The notes: generated from the letters alone by a model not told the origin. A DNA stretch of 64,000 nt from Glaciecola sp947496235 (GCF_050306235.1 NZ_JBLWFH010000002.1:1-64000); one strand, 5' to 3'. Counted from the stretch's first letter, positions 17,119 through 26,446 are shown. Made by a program: numbers and translations.

Positions 17119-19041
17119 ATGAGATTAGCGACACATCAGCTGCAAAAAATACTTGCGTATACCGCTTTAACAGCTTCGTTAGTTCTGCTAGCGGGCTGCG
17201 ATAATAGAAATGGAACACAACCTATACCAGAGGTAACAGTACCACCGCCACCTGAACCGCCACCGCCTCCACCACCGCCGTCACCTCCACCACCGCCTGA
17301 AGAAGGTCCAATGGCGGAAGGCCAAGACAAGTTCCTTGGCAGTGTGTGCTGTGGTAATCAGGCAGTGAATTTTTCTGATTACTTTAATCAGGTAACACCA
17401 GAAAATGCGGGTAAATGGGGGAGTACAGAAGCCACAAGGGATGCCTTTGCTTGGGATAACTTAGATGAAGCATACGAGCTTGCAAAAGACAATGGATACC
17501 CATTTAAAATGCACGTGCTAGTTTGGGGAAACCAGCAACCTAACTGGATACGAGATTTACCAACCGCAGAGCAGCTTGTAGAGATCCAAGAATGGTTTGA
17601 TGCGGTCAATGAAAGATACCCAGAACTCGATTATATTGAAGTTGTAAATGAGTTTGATAATGATCCACCGAATGCTGAAAATGATGGTCCAAATTATATT
17701 GATGCGTTAAGGCTATTTGCCCCCGAAACAACCACAGAATTAGTGGATGCCTATTTAGCGGATGGATTAACACAATCAGACGCCGAAGCTAAAGCAGCAG
17801 AATTTGATTGGATAATTAATGCATTTCAGATGGCCAGAAATACCTTCCCTGCTACTGCTAACTTGATGATTAATGAATACAATGTGATCAACTCACCAAG
17901 TAGAACTGCGAAACTAGCAGAGCTAGCGATGCTATTAAAAGATCGTGAACTAATCGATTCCATCGCCTTTCAAGCCCATGCATTTTCACTTTCAGGTACC
18001 AGTGCACAAATGCAAACTAACTTAGAGACCCTAGCCGCAACAGCACTCGATATTTACATCGCTGAACTTGATATAGATGGGCCGACCGAGCTAACACAAC
18101 TTCAGGAATATCAACGCATTTTCCCAATTTTCTGGGAGCATCCGTCGGTAAAAGGTATCACTCTTTGGGGCTATCGTCCGGGCTTGTGGCGAGATGAACA
18201 AGGTGCAGCCTTAGTGCGAGAAGATGATTCGGAGAAACCTGCACTCGTTTGGTTAAATAGCTATGTAAGGGGGCTAGAACCTGAAATAGTTGCTCCTGGT
18301 GCCATTACAATCTTGGCACAAGACACTAGTGAAGGAACTGAAGTTGTAACCTTAACGGCAACGGGTCCAAATGGCGCAGACATAGATGCCGAAGCAAGTG
18401 TGGAGTGGTCATTACTTGGTGGCGACGGTTCACAAGCCTTTGCAATAGATGCCGCTACTGGCACTGTCACGGTAGCTGGCACCTTAGAGTCAGGTGAAAA
18501 TCATCTATTGGTACAAGTGAAAGTGGATGACCATGTCAGCCGCTTACTAGATTTGGTGGTGCCTGTGGATGGTGAACCAGATCCCATCATAATCACTTAC
18601 GATTTCGTAAATGACGCTCAAGGATTCAGGGCAGATTATGGGACCACTGCAACAACCGCCCATAATGCTGCTGAGCAGGCTTTGGAAGTGACGCCAGACT
18701 GGTCGGCAAATACGCAAAATATCATTGGCCAAATAGCGTTAACCGACTATACCGGTGCCAGTATTGAATACAGCATTACTGTAACCCAAGCTCAAATTGA
18801 TGGAGGGCTGAGTGCACAGGGATACGTGCAAACCGGAGCGCCAAATTACACCCGAATATACGGTCCTCAAGAAGCCTTAATTGCAGGTACGAATACCTTT
18901 ACATTTGCACCTGTGGATGATGGAAACGGTAGCCTAGCCTTGATCGAACGTGTATCAATTCAATTTAATGGCCCCTTAACTTCAGGCACTGATGATAAGA
19001 TTTTAATTAATCAGGTAGTGGTGACTTTACCTGGTAGCTAA
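17119..19041 (+). CDS. Secreted GH10 endo-1,4-beta-xylanase lipoprotein
   Basis: This 640-residue enzyme begins with a lipoprotein signal (SLVLLAGC, Cys at about 27), then a proline-rich linker (about 40-60). The catalytic TIM barrel of glycoside hydrolase family 10 covers about 65-390. The general acid/base is E178 in VVNEFDND and the nucleophile is E316 in IAELDID. Two beta-rich domains follow: an Ig/cadherin-like one (about 390-490) and a C-terminal carbohydrate-binding-like sandwich (about 495-640). It should cut xylan chains at the cell surface. No xylose transport or other xylan gene is adjacent, so it is an isolated polysaccharide enzyme. A second, shorter ATG at 17109 is in another frame. 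Confidence 0.92.
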   Translation: MRLATHQLQKILAYTALTASLVLLAGCDNRNGTQPIPEVTVPPPPEPPPPPPPPSPPPPPEEGPMAEGQDKFLGSVCCGNQAVNFSDYFNQVTPENAGKWGSTEATRDAFAWDNLDEAYELAKDNGYPFKMHVLVWGNQQPNWIRDLPTAEQLVEIQEWFDAVNERYPELDYIEVVNEFDNDPPNAENDGPNYIDALRLFAPETTTELVDAYLADGLTQSDAEAKAAEFDWIINAFQMARNTFPATANLMINEYNVINSPSRTAKLAELAMLLKDRELIDSIAFQAHAFSLSGTSAQMQTNLETLAATALDIYIAELDIDGPTELTQLQEYQRIFPIFWEHPSVKGITLWGYRPGLWRDEQGAALVREDDSEKPALVWLNSYVRGLEPEIVAPGAITILAQDTSEGTEVVTLTATGPNGADIDAEASVEWSLLGGDGSQAFAIDAATGTVTVAGTLESGENHLLVQVKVDDHVSRLLDLVVPVDGEPDPIIITYDFVNDAQGFRADYGTTATTAHNAAEQALEVTPDWSANTQNIIGQIALTDYTGASIEYSITVTQAQIDGGLSAQGYVQTGAPNYTRIYGPQEALIAGTNTFTFAPVDDGNGSLALIERVSIQFNGPLTSGTDDKILINQVVVTLPGS

Positions 19042-19050
19042 AAAACAAAG

Positions 19051-19083
19051 TGACAAATGTCACATCAAAGTTGTGACATTTGT
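19051..19083 (+). promoter_or_regulatory. Operator-like inverted repeat upstream of the ABC exporter operon
   Basis: ACAAATGTCAC (19053-19063) and GTGACATTTGT (19073-19083) form an 11-bp perfect inverted repeat with a 9-base spacer; the left half also contains TGACA-AA-TGTCA, a smaller palindrome. A -10-like TAGAAT follows at 19091, placing the repeat over the -35 region. It is a good candidate for the site of the response regulator encoded by the last gene of this operon. It could alternatively be a 3' hairpin of the xylanase gene, though no T run follows. Confidence 0.55.
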
Positions 19084-19137
19084 TTCTACATAGAATGCAA
19101 CGCCTCCGACACAATATACTCAACAATAGGAGGCACT

Positions 19138-20067
19138 ATGTCAGAACAAACCCCATTGATACAGGTCTCAAATGTATCGAAAAAATTCGGAAAACTGGAT
19201 GCACTTTGCGATGTCAGTTTGACTATTAACCAAGGCGAAATTATTGCCTTGTTGGGTGCCAATGGCGCTGGAAAAACTACTCTAATCAATCATCTATTGG
19301 GTCGATTAACACCCGACAGCGGTAATATCAGTATTGCTGGATACAAGCCCGGAAGTCTTCCCGCAAGACAACGTATTGGTACCATTTTGCAATCGGCGAA
19401 AATGCCTGAAACCCTGACCATTGAAGAGCACATAGTGTTGTTTAGTAGTTATTACTTAAACCCTCTTCCTTTGGCTCAAATATTAAATATCGCGGGTTTA
19501 ACGGACTTGCGTAAACGCAGATTCAAAGCATTATCTGGCGGACAGCAACAACGATTATTTTTTGCATTGGCAATCTGTGGAAATCCGCAAGTGGTGCTTT
19601 TAGACGAACCGACGGTTGGACTTGATGTGCAAGCTAGACGCCAATTCTGGCAATGTATCAGAGAACTTGCCCAGCACGGAACCAGTGTATTACTCACCAC
19701 ACATTATTTGGAAGAAGCCGACGCACTTGCCGAAAAAGCCTATTTATTGTCGCAAGGTAAGCTTTTACATGAAGGTACCTGCGATTCCTTAAAAAATAAA
19801 ATGGGCGGTAAAGTCATTCGGTTTAAAACTTCATCCATGCAAGATTTTCACACTGGCATAGCAGGCATTACCCAAGTTCAATCAAGGGGGCAGTTTGTTG
19901 AGCTGGTCAGTCAATGTGCCGAAGACACACTAGGTTACTTATTTGCACAGAAGATAGAGCTACATGACCTTACTGTTTCTCAAGTTTCACTAGAAGATGC
20001 ATTTTTACAGATGTCATCCAATTCCACACCTGAGCATCAACTAGACAATATTAAGGAGGCCGTATGA
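19138..20067 (+). CDS. ABC exporter ATP-binding protein
   Basis: The ATG at 19138 is preceded by AGGAGG and gives 309 residues; the longer frame from 19057 runs through the operator region and is rejected. Walker A is GANGAGKTT, the signature LSGGQQQR, and Walker B VVLLDEPTVG, all in the first 190 residues. The C-terminal part resembles drug and lipid exporter ATPases of the CcmA/NatA type. It powers the permease encoded next, whose ATG overlaps its stop. With the two-component genes behind it, this looks like a stress-responsive export operon. Confidence 0.93.
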   Translation: MSEQTPLIQVSNVSKKFGKLDALCDVSLTINQGEIIALLGANGAGKTTLINHLLGRLTPDSGNISIAGYKPGSLPARQRIGTILQSAKMPETLTIEEHIVLFSSYYLNPLPLAQILNIAGLTDLRKRRFKALSGGQQQRLFFALAICGNPQVVLLDEPTVGLDVQARRQFWQCIRELAQHGTSVLLTTHYLEEADALAEKAYLLSQGKLLHEGTCDSLKNKMGGKVIRFKTSSMQDFHTGIAGITQVQSRGQFVELVSQCAEDTLGYLFAQKIELHDLTVSQVSLEDAFLQMSSNSTPEHQLDNIKEAV

Positions 20068-20852
20068 GCACGCTAGTATCTAATGAAGTGAAGATGCCAT
20101 ATGCAAAAATAATCAAAATATACTATCTGGAGGCAAAATCAGAATTGCTGAAAACCTTTAGGGTACCAGCATTTACTCTTCCAAGCTTAGTCTTTCCGGT
20201 CATGTTTTATGTATTTTTTGGACTGATATTTAATCGCGATGGTTTAGACGGCCAGATGCCAGCATATATGTTAGCGACTTATGGAGTCTTTGGCGTAATA
20301 GGTCCTGCACTATTCTCGTTTGGCGTCGGTGTAGCCATAGAAAAAGACCAAGGGTGGTTAGCATTAAAGCAATGCAGCGCTATGCCCATAGGTGCCTACT
20401 TTTTTGCCAAAATTATTGCATCATTGTTATTTGGATTAATTATCATCTTGGAGCTGTTTACCCTTGGTGCTTTATTTGGAAACGTCAATATGACGAGCAT
20501 GGAGTGGGGCCTGACATTAATAAGTTTATTGCTAGGTAGTTTACCGTTTTGCGCGTTGGGACTTTGGTTAGGTTTAACGGTAAAAGGGCAAGCAGCGCCT
20601 GCAATAGTTAACTTAATTTATTTACCCATGTCGATCATTTCTGGATTGTGGGTCCCCATCAGTATTTTTCCTGATTGGATGCAGTCATTTGCGTGGGCAC
20701 TGCCGACTTTTCATTTGGCCCAGTTAACCTTGGCAATTCAAGAGTTTCATTTGGGATACTCAGTCTATATTCATGCAGGAGTGTTGTTAATTATGAGCAT
20801 CGTCTTTTTATTGTTAGCCACTCGGGCATTTAAAAAGCAAGCAATAGCCTAA
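20064..20852 (+). CDS. ABC-2 type exporter permease
   Basis: A 262-residue membrane protein with six predicted helices and the ABC-2 family segment LVFPVMFYVFFGLIF near the N-terminus and LIYLPMSIISGLWVPISIF near 190. It forms the transmembrane pore for the ATPase encoded before it, sharing ATGA with that gene; AAGGAGG lies upstream. The substrate is unknown; drugs, antimicrobial peptides or lipids are typical. Confidence 0.92.
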   Translation: MSTLVSNEVKMPYAKIIKIYYLEAKSELLKTFRVPAFTLPSLVFPVMFYVFFGLIFNRDGLDGQMPAYMLATYGVFGVIGPALFSFGVGVAIEKDQGWLALKQCSAMPIGAYFFAKIIASLLFGLIIILELFTLGALFGNVNMTSMEWGLTLISLLLGSLPFCALGLWLGLTVKGQAAPAIVNLIYLPMSIISGLWVPISIFPDWMQSFAWALPTFHLAQLTLAIQEFHLGYSVYIHAGVLLIMSIVFLLLATRAFKKQAIA

Positions 20853-20863
20853 GGACACAACAT

Positions 20864-20914
20864 ATGAAATACTCAGTATCTACAGTCAACATTTTTAACA
20901 AACAGGGATTCTAG
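20864..20914 (+). CDS. Possible 16-residue leader peptide before the kinase gene
   Basis: AAGGA (20851-20855) lies eight bases before an ATG that opens a 16-codon frame (MKYSVSTVNIFNKQGF) ending four bases before the histidine kinase start at 20919. Its position between the permease and kinase suggests translational coupling, but nothing in the peptide is recognisable. It may be chance or a remnant of a longer gene. Confidence 0.25.
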   Translation: MKYSVSTVNIFNKQGF

Positions 20915-20918
20915 GTAG

Positions 20919-22010
20919 ATGGGATTTTTACACCGAATCCACCAATGGTTGCTGCCGCCTAGGCGGCAACTTGGCTTCTTGCCTTACGTCTGGTTATTAT
21001 ACTTGGCGTTGTATTATTTTAATTTTTTCTTCAAGTTACCAAGTCCTCCAGAGCTCATTCTATCTATCCTTGCAACCTTGGTATTTTTAGTTCTGTATTT
21101 TTCAGCCTACCGTCGTCAAGGACTTGCTTTAGCTCTGCATATTCTCGCTTTTTTCTTAATTGGTGCTTTATGTGTATTTATTAATCTAGGTGCTAGTGTT
21201 TTTATGGTGTACGCAGCCTCTTTTTGTGCTCAGTTTCCAAACGCTAAACACGGCTTTACCGGTGTCCTATTAATCATTGTAGGCATTGGACTTTATGCTC
21301 TAATTTTTCAACTACCATTAGTTTTTTATGCGCCTGCCATGTTTTTCGCACTATTAGTCGGTGGGACCAATATCTATTTTGCGGATACCGCGCGCAAAAA
21401 CTTTATCATTAAAAAATCGCAACAAGAAATACAGCAATTGGCCACCATTGCAGAGCGTGAACGCATTGCAAGAGATCTACATGACCTCATCGGGCATACT
21501 TTTTCTTTGATAACCAGAAAAGCTGAACTGGCACAAAAACTACTTAAAATAGATGTGCAAAAAGCGGAGAGTGAATTAGCTGATATAGAGAATGAGAGTC
21601 GTCAAGCATTGAGTCAGGTGAGAGAAGCAGTTTCAGGTTACAGAACTACCACTTTGGAAAATGAACTTACCGCTGCTAAGTATTTGTGTGAGGCCGCAGA
21701 ATTGGAATTTCAATCAGATATTCCACAGCTAGATTTACCCGACCATATTAATCATGCTTTTGCCTATATTTTGAAAGAAGCAATGACTAACATTTGTCGT
21801 CATTCAGAAGCTTCTATTGTCAGAGTCTTGCTTAATAGTAAAGACCAACATCTGATGTTCTATATTCAGGATAATGGTAACGCTCAAGATCTATCCTATG
21901 GTAACGGACTTACGGGTATCAAAGAACGTGTTGAAAGCTTAAATGGAGAGTTTTCAGTGAATATTGACAATGGAGTTAAATTGCAAATCGAGGTGCCCTA
22001 CCATGTCTGA
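20919..22010 (+). CDS. DesK-type sensor histidine kinase
   Basis: This 363-residue protein has about six membrane helices in its first 165 residues and no large periplasmic domain. A dimerisation and phosphoacceptor helix of the HisKA_3 type follows, with the segment ERERIARDLHDLIGHTFS holding the His. The ATPase part carries HAFAYILKEAMTNICRHSEA (N box) and DNGN plus NGLTGIKERVESLNGEF (G boxes). DesK relatives sense membrane fluidity or envelope stress. It overlaps its response regulator by eight bases and shares an operon with the exporter, so it probably controls it. Confidence 0.92.
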   Translation: MGFLHRIHQWLLPPRRQLGFLPYVWLLYLALYYFNFFFKLPSPPELILSILATLVFLVLYFSAYRRQGLALALHILAFFLIGALCVFINLGASVFMVYAASFCAQFPNAKHGFTGVLLIIVGIGLYALIFQLPLVFYAPAMFFALLVGGTNIYFADTARKNFIIKKSQQEIQQLATIAERERIARDLHDLIGHTFSLITRKAELAQKLLKIDVQKAESELADIENESRQALSQVREAVSGYRTTTLENELTAAKYLCEAAELEFQSDIPQLDLPDHINHAFAYILKEAMTNICRHSEASIVRVLLNSKDQHLMFYIQDNGNAQDLSYGNGLTGIKERVESLNGEFSVNIDNGVKLQIEVPYHV

Positions 22011-22611
22011 GATTCGAGTTGTAATTGCAGAAGACCAAAATATGTTGCTAGGCGCATTAGCGTCAATTTTGACCTTGGAAGAAGATATCAACGTGATTGG
22101 AAGGGCTAAAGATGGCGCTGAAGCCTTACAATTGGTAAAAAGTTTACAGCCGGATGTGTTACTGACGGATATTGAAATGCCTAAAATGACAGGATTAGAT
22201 GTCGCCAGAGAGATCCAGCAGTTAGAGCTAAGAGTTAATGTGATGATATTAACCACGTTTTCCCGTGCTGGATATTTAAAGCGTGCGATGGAAGTTGGCG
22301 TGAAAGGCTACATGTTAAAAGATTCGCCAAGTGACCAACTTGCCGGCGCCATTCGAAAAATTCATTCAGGTCGAAAGGTCATAGACCCTGAACTAATTGT
22401 CGATGCCTATGATCAAATAGACCCACTTTCAGATAAAGAACGACAAGTGTTAAAACTAGCGGCTGATGGACTTTCTACTCAGGCAATAGCTGATCAGCTC
22501 TTTCTTTCTTCGGGCACTGTTAGAAATTACTTATCTAATGCTTCGAGCAAACTTAACGCCAAAAATCGCGTTGAAGCTGCTCGAATTGCTCGTCAAAAAG
22601 GTTGGTTATAA
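22003..22611 (+). CDS. NarL/DesR-type response regulator
   Basis: The ATG at 22003, with AGGTG upstream, gives 202 residues; an earlier in-frame start at 21964 lies inside the kinase gene. The receiver domain has the acidic pair ED near residue 10, the phosphoacceptor D56 in LLTDIEMPK and the conserved Lys in KGYMLKDSP. The C-terminal LuxR-type helix-turn-helix is clear (LSDKERQVLKLAADGLSTQAIAD, split here: LSDKERQVLKLAADG then LSTQAIADQLFLS). It is the partner of the kinase encoded before it and a likely ligand of the inverted repeat at 19051. Confidence 0.94.
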   Translation: MSEIRVVIAEDQNMLLGALASILTLEEDINVIGRAKDGAEALQLVKSLQPDVLLTDIEMPKMTGLDVAREIQQLELRVNVMILTTFSRAGYLKRAMEVGVKGYMLKDSPSDQLAGAIRKIHSGRKVIDPELIVDAYDQIDPLSDKERQVLKLAADGLSTQAIADQLFLSSGTVRNYLSNASSKLNAKNRVEAARIARQKGWL

Positions 22612-22612
22612 C

Positions 22613-24028
22613 CTAAAAAGGCAACGGCATAGGATTACCGTTTAGCATCGCTTGTGCATTTTCCATGGTGAAGGTGAATTCATAACCTTCATCTATCTTG
22701 GTCAGCAGACCTTGTTGCACTAAGGCTTCAATTGTAGCCTGAGATTGCTGCGCCACTATGGCGTTTTTATCTTCCTCACTCATTTGGGAGAATTGAGGAT
22801 TAGCACGAAGTTGACTTCTTAGGGTCATCTCTGCAATGAACAGAGCTGCACCCTCTTCAACTAACAACTTAGCATCAACAACTGCATGCTCAGCCCAAAA
22901 CGCTGGGTCATCTAAGGTATCGGGTAAAGCTTGAACATCCACAAGTTTTGAGTTTGCATAACCATCAAATTTAGATTCGTTAATTACCCCTTTAATTTGG
23001 GGTAGATTCAATTCTGGGTTTGCTTGCAGCTGCTCAAGTACGGAATCTTGTAAAAATGCCTGCATTATCACGTCTGCTTGCTCTGGAGAGTCGATAATAT
23101 CTTCAGACATTTTCTGATAGGCTTTAAAAAAGCTTCTTTGCAAATTATTAATAGCGTAGTCAAGCTGCAGGTCTTGCATGGTAAAGGTACTGTTTACAAA
23201 ACTAGCGATTTTAGTTGAAATTAAAATATCACCCAACTCGGTTGACGTATCATAATCGCTATCTAGATCCATAACTACATTGTCCAGTCTAGTTTCTTCA
23301 CTGGTGCTTGGGTTCACAAAGCTCATGGTGCCGATGCTAATTGTAGCCACACCATTATATAAGGATTGTTCCCATGTCTGCATGAGACCTGCTTCAATGT
23401 CTGATTTGACGGTCATATTTTCAACAGACGCTACTTTAGTACCAAAAACCGATACCTCGAAAGAAGATGCTTGGTCACTTTCGTAATCGAAGGTATCCGT
23501 TGTTAAACGAGCATTTCCTTGCCAGCCGGTGGTTGAAAACGTCAGTCCGCTCTCTGGATCTGTGTAAGTTAATGCTGGAACCAAGTCACTGTATGAGGTA
23601 GTCCCAAGTAAACCATAGATACCTTCAGCAGAATAAATAAAGGCGTTACCCTCTGGCAATTCAAGATTTTCACTGGGCTCAGATAATGTCAGATTCACTT
23701 GCCAATCTACCCAGCCTAAGCCTAGTCCAGATTGGGTCAAAACAGGGCCATGTTGAGCTTTTATTGGAACAGTAAAAGACAATGCGTCTTGGTCTGCACT
23801 GTTCATCGAGCCGGCTAGCTCACCCATATCTAAGCTAATTACTAAAGAGGCTGAGGTTGAAAACCAGCCCTGCTCGCGGTCTTCTATGCTAGCTTTATAA
23901 AAAGGTTGTTCGCTGAGCTTTTCAGCAAAGTAATCTAGTTGATTGTTAAATGAGTTACCCGCAAATTTTGGTCCCACGAGACCAATAACTACGACTAAAA
24001 GTAAAAGTGCGAGGAAAAATTTCTTCAT
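22613..24028 (-). CDS. YdgA-like DUF945 protein
   Basis: A 471-residue protein with one N-terminal membrane helix (about 4-22) and a long, mostly beta-rich exported part. The segment SIEDREQGWFSTSASLVISL near residue 50 is typical of the DUF945/YdgA family, known in E. coli as a conserved envelope protein of unclear function. It is convergent with the response regulator (one base between them) and separated by 75 bases from the DUF885 gene transcribed before it. Confidence 0.85.
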   Translation of the reverse strand: MKKFFLALLLLVVVIGLVGPKFAGNSFNNQLDYFAEKLSEQPFYKASIEDREQGWFSTSASLVISLDMGELAGSMNSADQDALSFTVPIKAQHGPVLTQSGLGLGWVDWQVNLTLSEPSENLELPEGNAFIYSAEGIYGLLGTTSYSDLVPALTYTDPESGLTFSTTGWQGNARLTTDTFDYESDQASSFEVSVFGTKVASVENMTVKSDIEAGLMQTWEQSLYNGVATISIGTMSFVNPSTSEETRLDNVVMDLDSDYDTSTELGDILISTKIASFVNSTFTMQDLQLDYAINNLQRSFFKAYQKMSEDIIDSPEQADVIMQAFLQDSVLEQLQANPELNLPQIKGVINESKFDGYANSKLVDVQALPDTLDDPAFWAEHAVVDAKLLVEEGAALFIAEMTLRSQLRANPQFSQMSEEDKNAIVAQQSQATIEALVQQGLLTKIDEGYEFTFTMENAQAMLNGNPMPLPF

Positions 24029-24103
24029 TCTACATCCTTGTTTTCTAAGTAATTAAAATTCTGCATTTCAGGGTTAAACGGCATAACACAAATCAAAGGT
24101 TAT

Positions 24104-25858
24104 TTACTCCTCTAGTTCTGTCGCTATAAATGTATTAATGTTGTTTTCTAAAATTGATAGAGGAATAGAGCCACTTGCAAGCACTTTATCGTGAAATGCT
24201 CTCAAATCAAACTTATCACCTAATGCTTGTTCTGCTTTTGCGCGCAATTCTTTGATTTTTAATTCCCCAATTTTGTAAGACAGGGCTTGAGCTGGCCACG
24301 AAATATAACGGTCTATCTCTGTGCGCACATTATGTTCACTCAACGCAGTATTTTCCATCATGTAATTTAATGCTTTTTCGCGAGACCAACCATATAAATG
24401 CATTCCTGTATCAACCACTAATCGGCAGGCTCTCCACATCTCATAACTTAATCGTCCGAAATCGTCGTGGGGATCTTCGTACATACCTACTTCTATGCCC
24501 AAGTATTCAGCATATAAACCCCAACCTTCTCCGAACGCAGAGATATAAGTATTACGCCGGACTTTTGGTAGATGATCCATTTCGGCAGCCAGTGAAATTT
24601 GTAAGTGATGGCCCGGTACAGCTTCATGTAAAGTGAGTGCAGGCAAGGCGTACAATGGGCGTTTATCTAAAGCATAGGTATTGACCCAATAATAACCTGG
24701 CTGATCGTCACGACGGGGAGAAATATAGCGACCTGTTGTGTACTTAGGCGCTATGCTATCTGGTACTGCTTCAACGCCATAAGGTGTGCGAGGTAATTTA
24801 TAAAACAGCTTAGGTAATTTGGCATCAATTTTTTTCGCAATATAAGACGCATTAATTATGAGCTCTTCGGGCGTTTCTGCATAAAACAATGGGCTTGTTC
24901 TAAGATAATTAATAAAGGCATTAATATCACCATCAAATTCTAATTCATCCACAATACCTTGCATTTCCGCGCGGATACGAGCGACTTCTTTTAAGCCCAT
25001 TTGGTGAATTTCTTCAGCGCTCAAATCCGTGGTGGTGTAATAACGAATTCTGTTGTTATAAAATTCTTCACCCTGAGGCCAGGTTTTCGCTGCTATATCG
25101 TCTTTAGCCGACGGTTTATAGGTGTTGACGAAAAAGTCGTAGAAATTTTTATAAGCACCCGAAGCAGCATTGATTGCCTGCTTTAGCTGCTCTGTTTGCT
25201 TATCGGTTAAGGTAAGTTGGCTATTTTTAACCGGGGCATAAAATGGATGTTGCTTAAACTTCTTATCAAAATAAGGAGTGATGGTGTCTTCGTAACCCAC
25301 TAACACGGCTTTTGGTTGTACATGAGCGTGGGCAATTCCCTGCTTCATGTAAGCAATATTGTGTTCGAACTGAACAGGTACTGCAGATAGCATCTTGATG
25401 AAGTTGTTTAGGCCTTCTTGGTTTTTTATAGAGAAATTCGAAATTGATGAGGCAATACTGCTGTGAAAACCATATTCAGACGTTATTGGGACTCGATATT
25501 CATGAAACTCAAATTGATCAACATAGTTCTGTAATCGATATTTTTGCATGTATACCGATATATTTTCATCGTCTGTGAGCTGATCGCTTTCTATTTCGTC
25601 CAGTTGTTGTAGAAAAGTTTTGAACTTCAGGTTGCGAGCGCTCATTGCCGGCATAGTAATATCGGTAAAATAGGAATCTGACGCGACACCTTCTGCTCTT
25701 GCTAAGTTAGGAAACTGAGAAACTTCATAAGACCAAATTTCATCCAGTAGTTGGCTTAAATTTTCCGAAGCTGTGGTGGCAAGTGCTTGGTGTGTACTCA
25801 CCAGTAAAAGCACTAGAGTACTAACCATGGACAACTTCTTAAGTCCTTTCATCTTCAT
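24104..25858 (-). CDS. DUF885 family exported metallopeptidase-like protein
   Basis: The 584-residue product has a signal peptide (about 1-28, ending STHQALA). The C-terminal half carries the family zinc motif LHEAVPGHHLQ and, further on, GEGWGLYAEYLG with the third ligand region. The DUF885 family is thought to be peptidases of the thermolysin-like group acting in the periplasm or outside; the substrate is not known. It is at normal length. It lies between the DUF945 and DUF1820 genes on the same strand, 18 bases after DUF1820, possibly in one transcript. Confidence 0.88.
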   Translation of the reverse strand: MKMKGLKKLSMVSTLVLLLVSTHQALATTASENLSQLLDEIWSYEVSQFPNLARAEGVASDSYFTDITMPAMSARNLKFKTFLQQLDEIESDQLTDDENISVYMQKYRLQNYVDQFEFHEYRVPITSEYGFHSSIASSISNFSIKNQEGLNNFIKMLSAVPVQFEHNIAYMKQGIAHAHVQPKAVLVGYEDTITPYFDKKFKQHPFYAPVKNSQLTLTDKQTEQLKQAINAASGAYKNFYDFFVNTYKPSAKDDIAAKTWPQGEEFYNNRIRYYTTTDLSAEEIHQMGLKEVARIRAEMQGIVDELEFDGDINAFINYLRTSPLFYAETPEELIINASYIAKKIDAKLPKLFYKLPRTPYGVEAVPDSIAPKYTTGRYISPRRDDQPGYYWVNTYALDKRPLYALPALTLHEAVPGHHLQISLAAEMDHLPKVRRNTYISAFGEGWGLYAEYLGIEVGMYEDPHDDFGRLSYEMWRACRLVVDTGMHLYGWSREKALNYMMENTALSEHNVRTEIDRYISWPAQALSYKIGELKIKELRAKAEQALGDKFDLRAFHDKVLASGSIPLSILENNINTFIATELEE

Positions 25859-25876
25859 GTTACCTGCCTTTAAGAA

Positions 25877-26200
25877 TTATTTTTTTGGGGTGTAGATGGG
25901 CGAATTAATTGCGGTTACTTTATCAGAAAGCTGCGTGATTTTCGCGCTTCCTTGTTTCGCTACCTGATCTATACGCAAAACATTGTGCATTGGCACAAAA
26001 GTTCTTTCTACATCTGCAAATTCGTCTTTTAGTTTCTCATGACTGGGATCCAGCACAATTTCTGTGTGGTTATTCCACACAAAATCGCCAATTTCAATAA
26101 ATCCAAAGATTGAACTGGTAGTCAGCTCCTTCACAAAAACTTCGTAGCGTTGTCCATTACTGATAAATTGTACTTTATAAATAGGAGATTTTTGACTCAT
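25877..26200 (-). CDS. DUF1820 family protein
   Basis: A 107-residue cytoplasmic protein matching DUF1820: IYKVQFISNGQRYEVFVKEL, then SSIFGFIEIGDFVW, VLDPSHEKLKDEF and FVPMHNVLRIDQV in the family order. Its function is unknown. It is widespread in gammaproteobacteria. It may be the first gene of a transcript with the DUF885 peptidase. The 124-bp palindrome at 26323-26446 is 123 bases upstream. Confidence 0.9.
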   Translation of the reverse strand: MSQKSPIYKVQFISNGQRYEVFVKELTTSSIFGFIEIGDFVWNNHTEIVLDPSHEKLKDEFADVERTFVPMHNVLRIDQVAKQGSAKITQLSDKVTAINSPIYTPKK

Positions 26201-26322
26201 ACAACCGATAACCTCTAACCGTCTAATACCGATTTATTAATGTATAGAATAGCCTATAAATGGCGTTATTTCATAGGCTTTCAAGGCTTGATAGGTTATT
26301 TATTCATTCTTTCAATCGAGTC

Positions 26323-26446
26323 TTATGGCATGGGGGGAGTTACACCTAATTTTAAAAGACGCTGTGAACCCATCCATGGGCGCTCTACGAAATCATCCAT
26401 GATTTCGAAGCTTTTAAAATTAGGTGTAACTCCCCCCATGCCATAA
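26323..26446. repeat. 124-bp cloverleaf palindrome
   Basis: A perfect 36-bp inverted repeat (26323-26358 with 26411-26446) encloses 52 bases that contain two smaller hairpins: CCCATCCATGGG (26369-26380) and CGAAATCATCCATGATTTCG (26388-26407), both with the loop TCCA. The whole can fold as a three-way cruciform. It lies in the 325-base gap between the DUF1820 gene and a tetR gene, both on the reverse strand. No terminal direct repeats, T run or transposase is seen. It is probably a mobile or structural palindromic element (RAYT/REP-like or MITE-like); short frames across it are byproducts of the repeat. Confidence 0.9.

Noticed and set aside
17240..17300. Repeated CCACCGCC units, considered as a tandem-repeat or CRISPR-like array
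   Set aside because: The units are codons of the proline linker in the xylanase, with no spacer structure.
26240..26446. 68-residue forward frame across the palindrome
   Set aside because: More than half of it is the two arms of the 36-bp inverted repeat, so it is open by chance.
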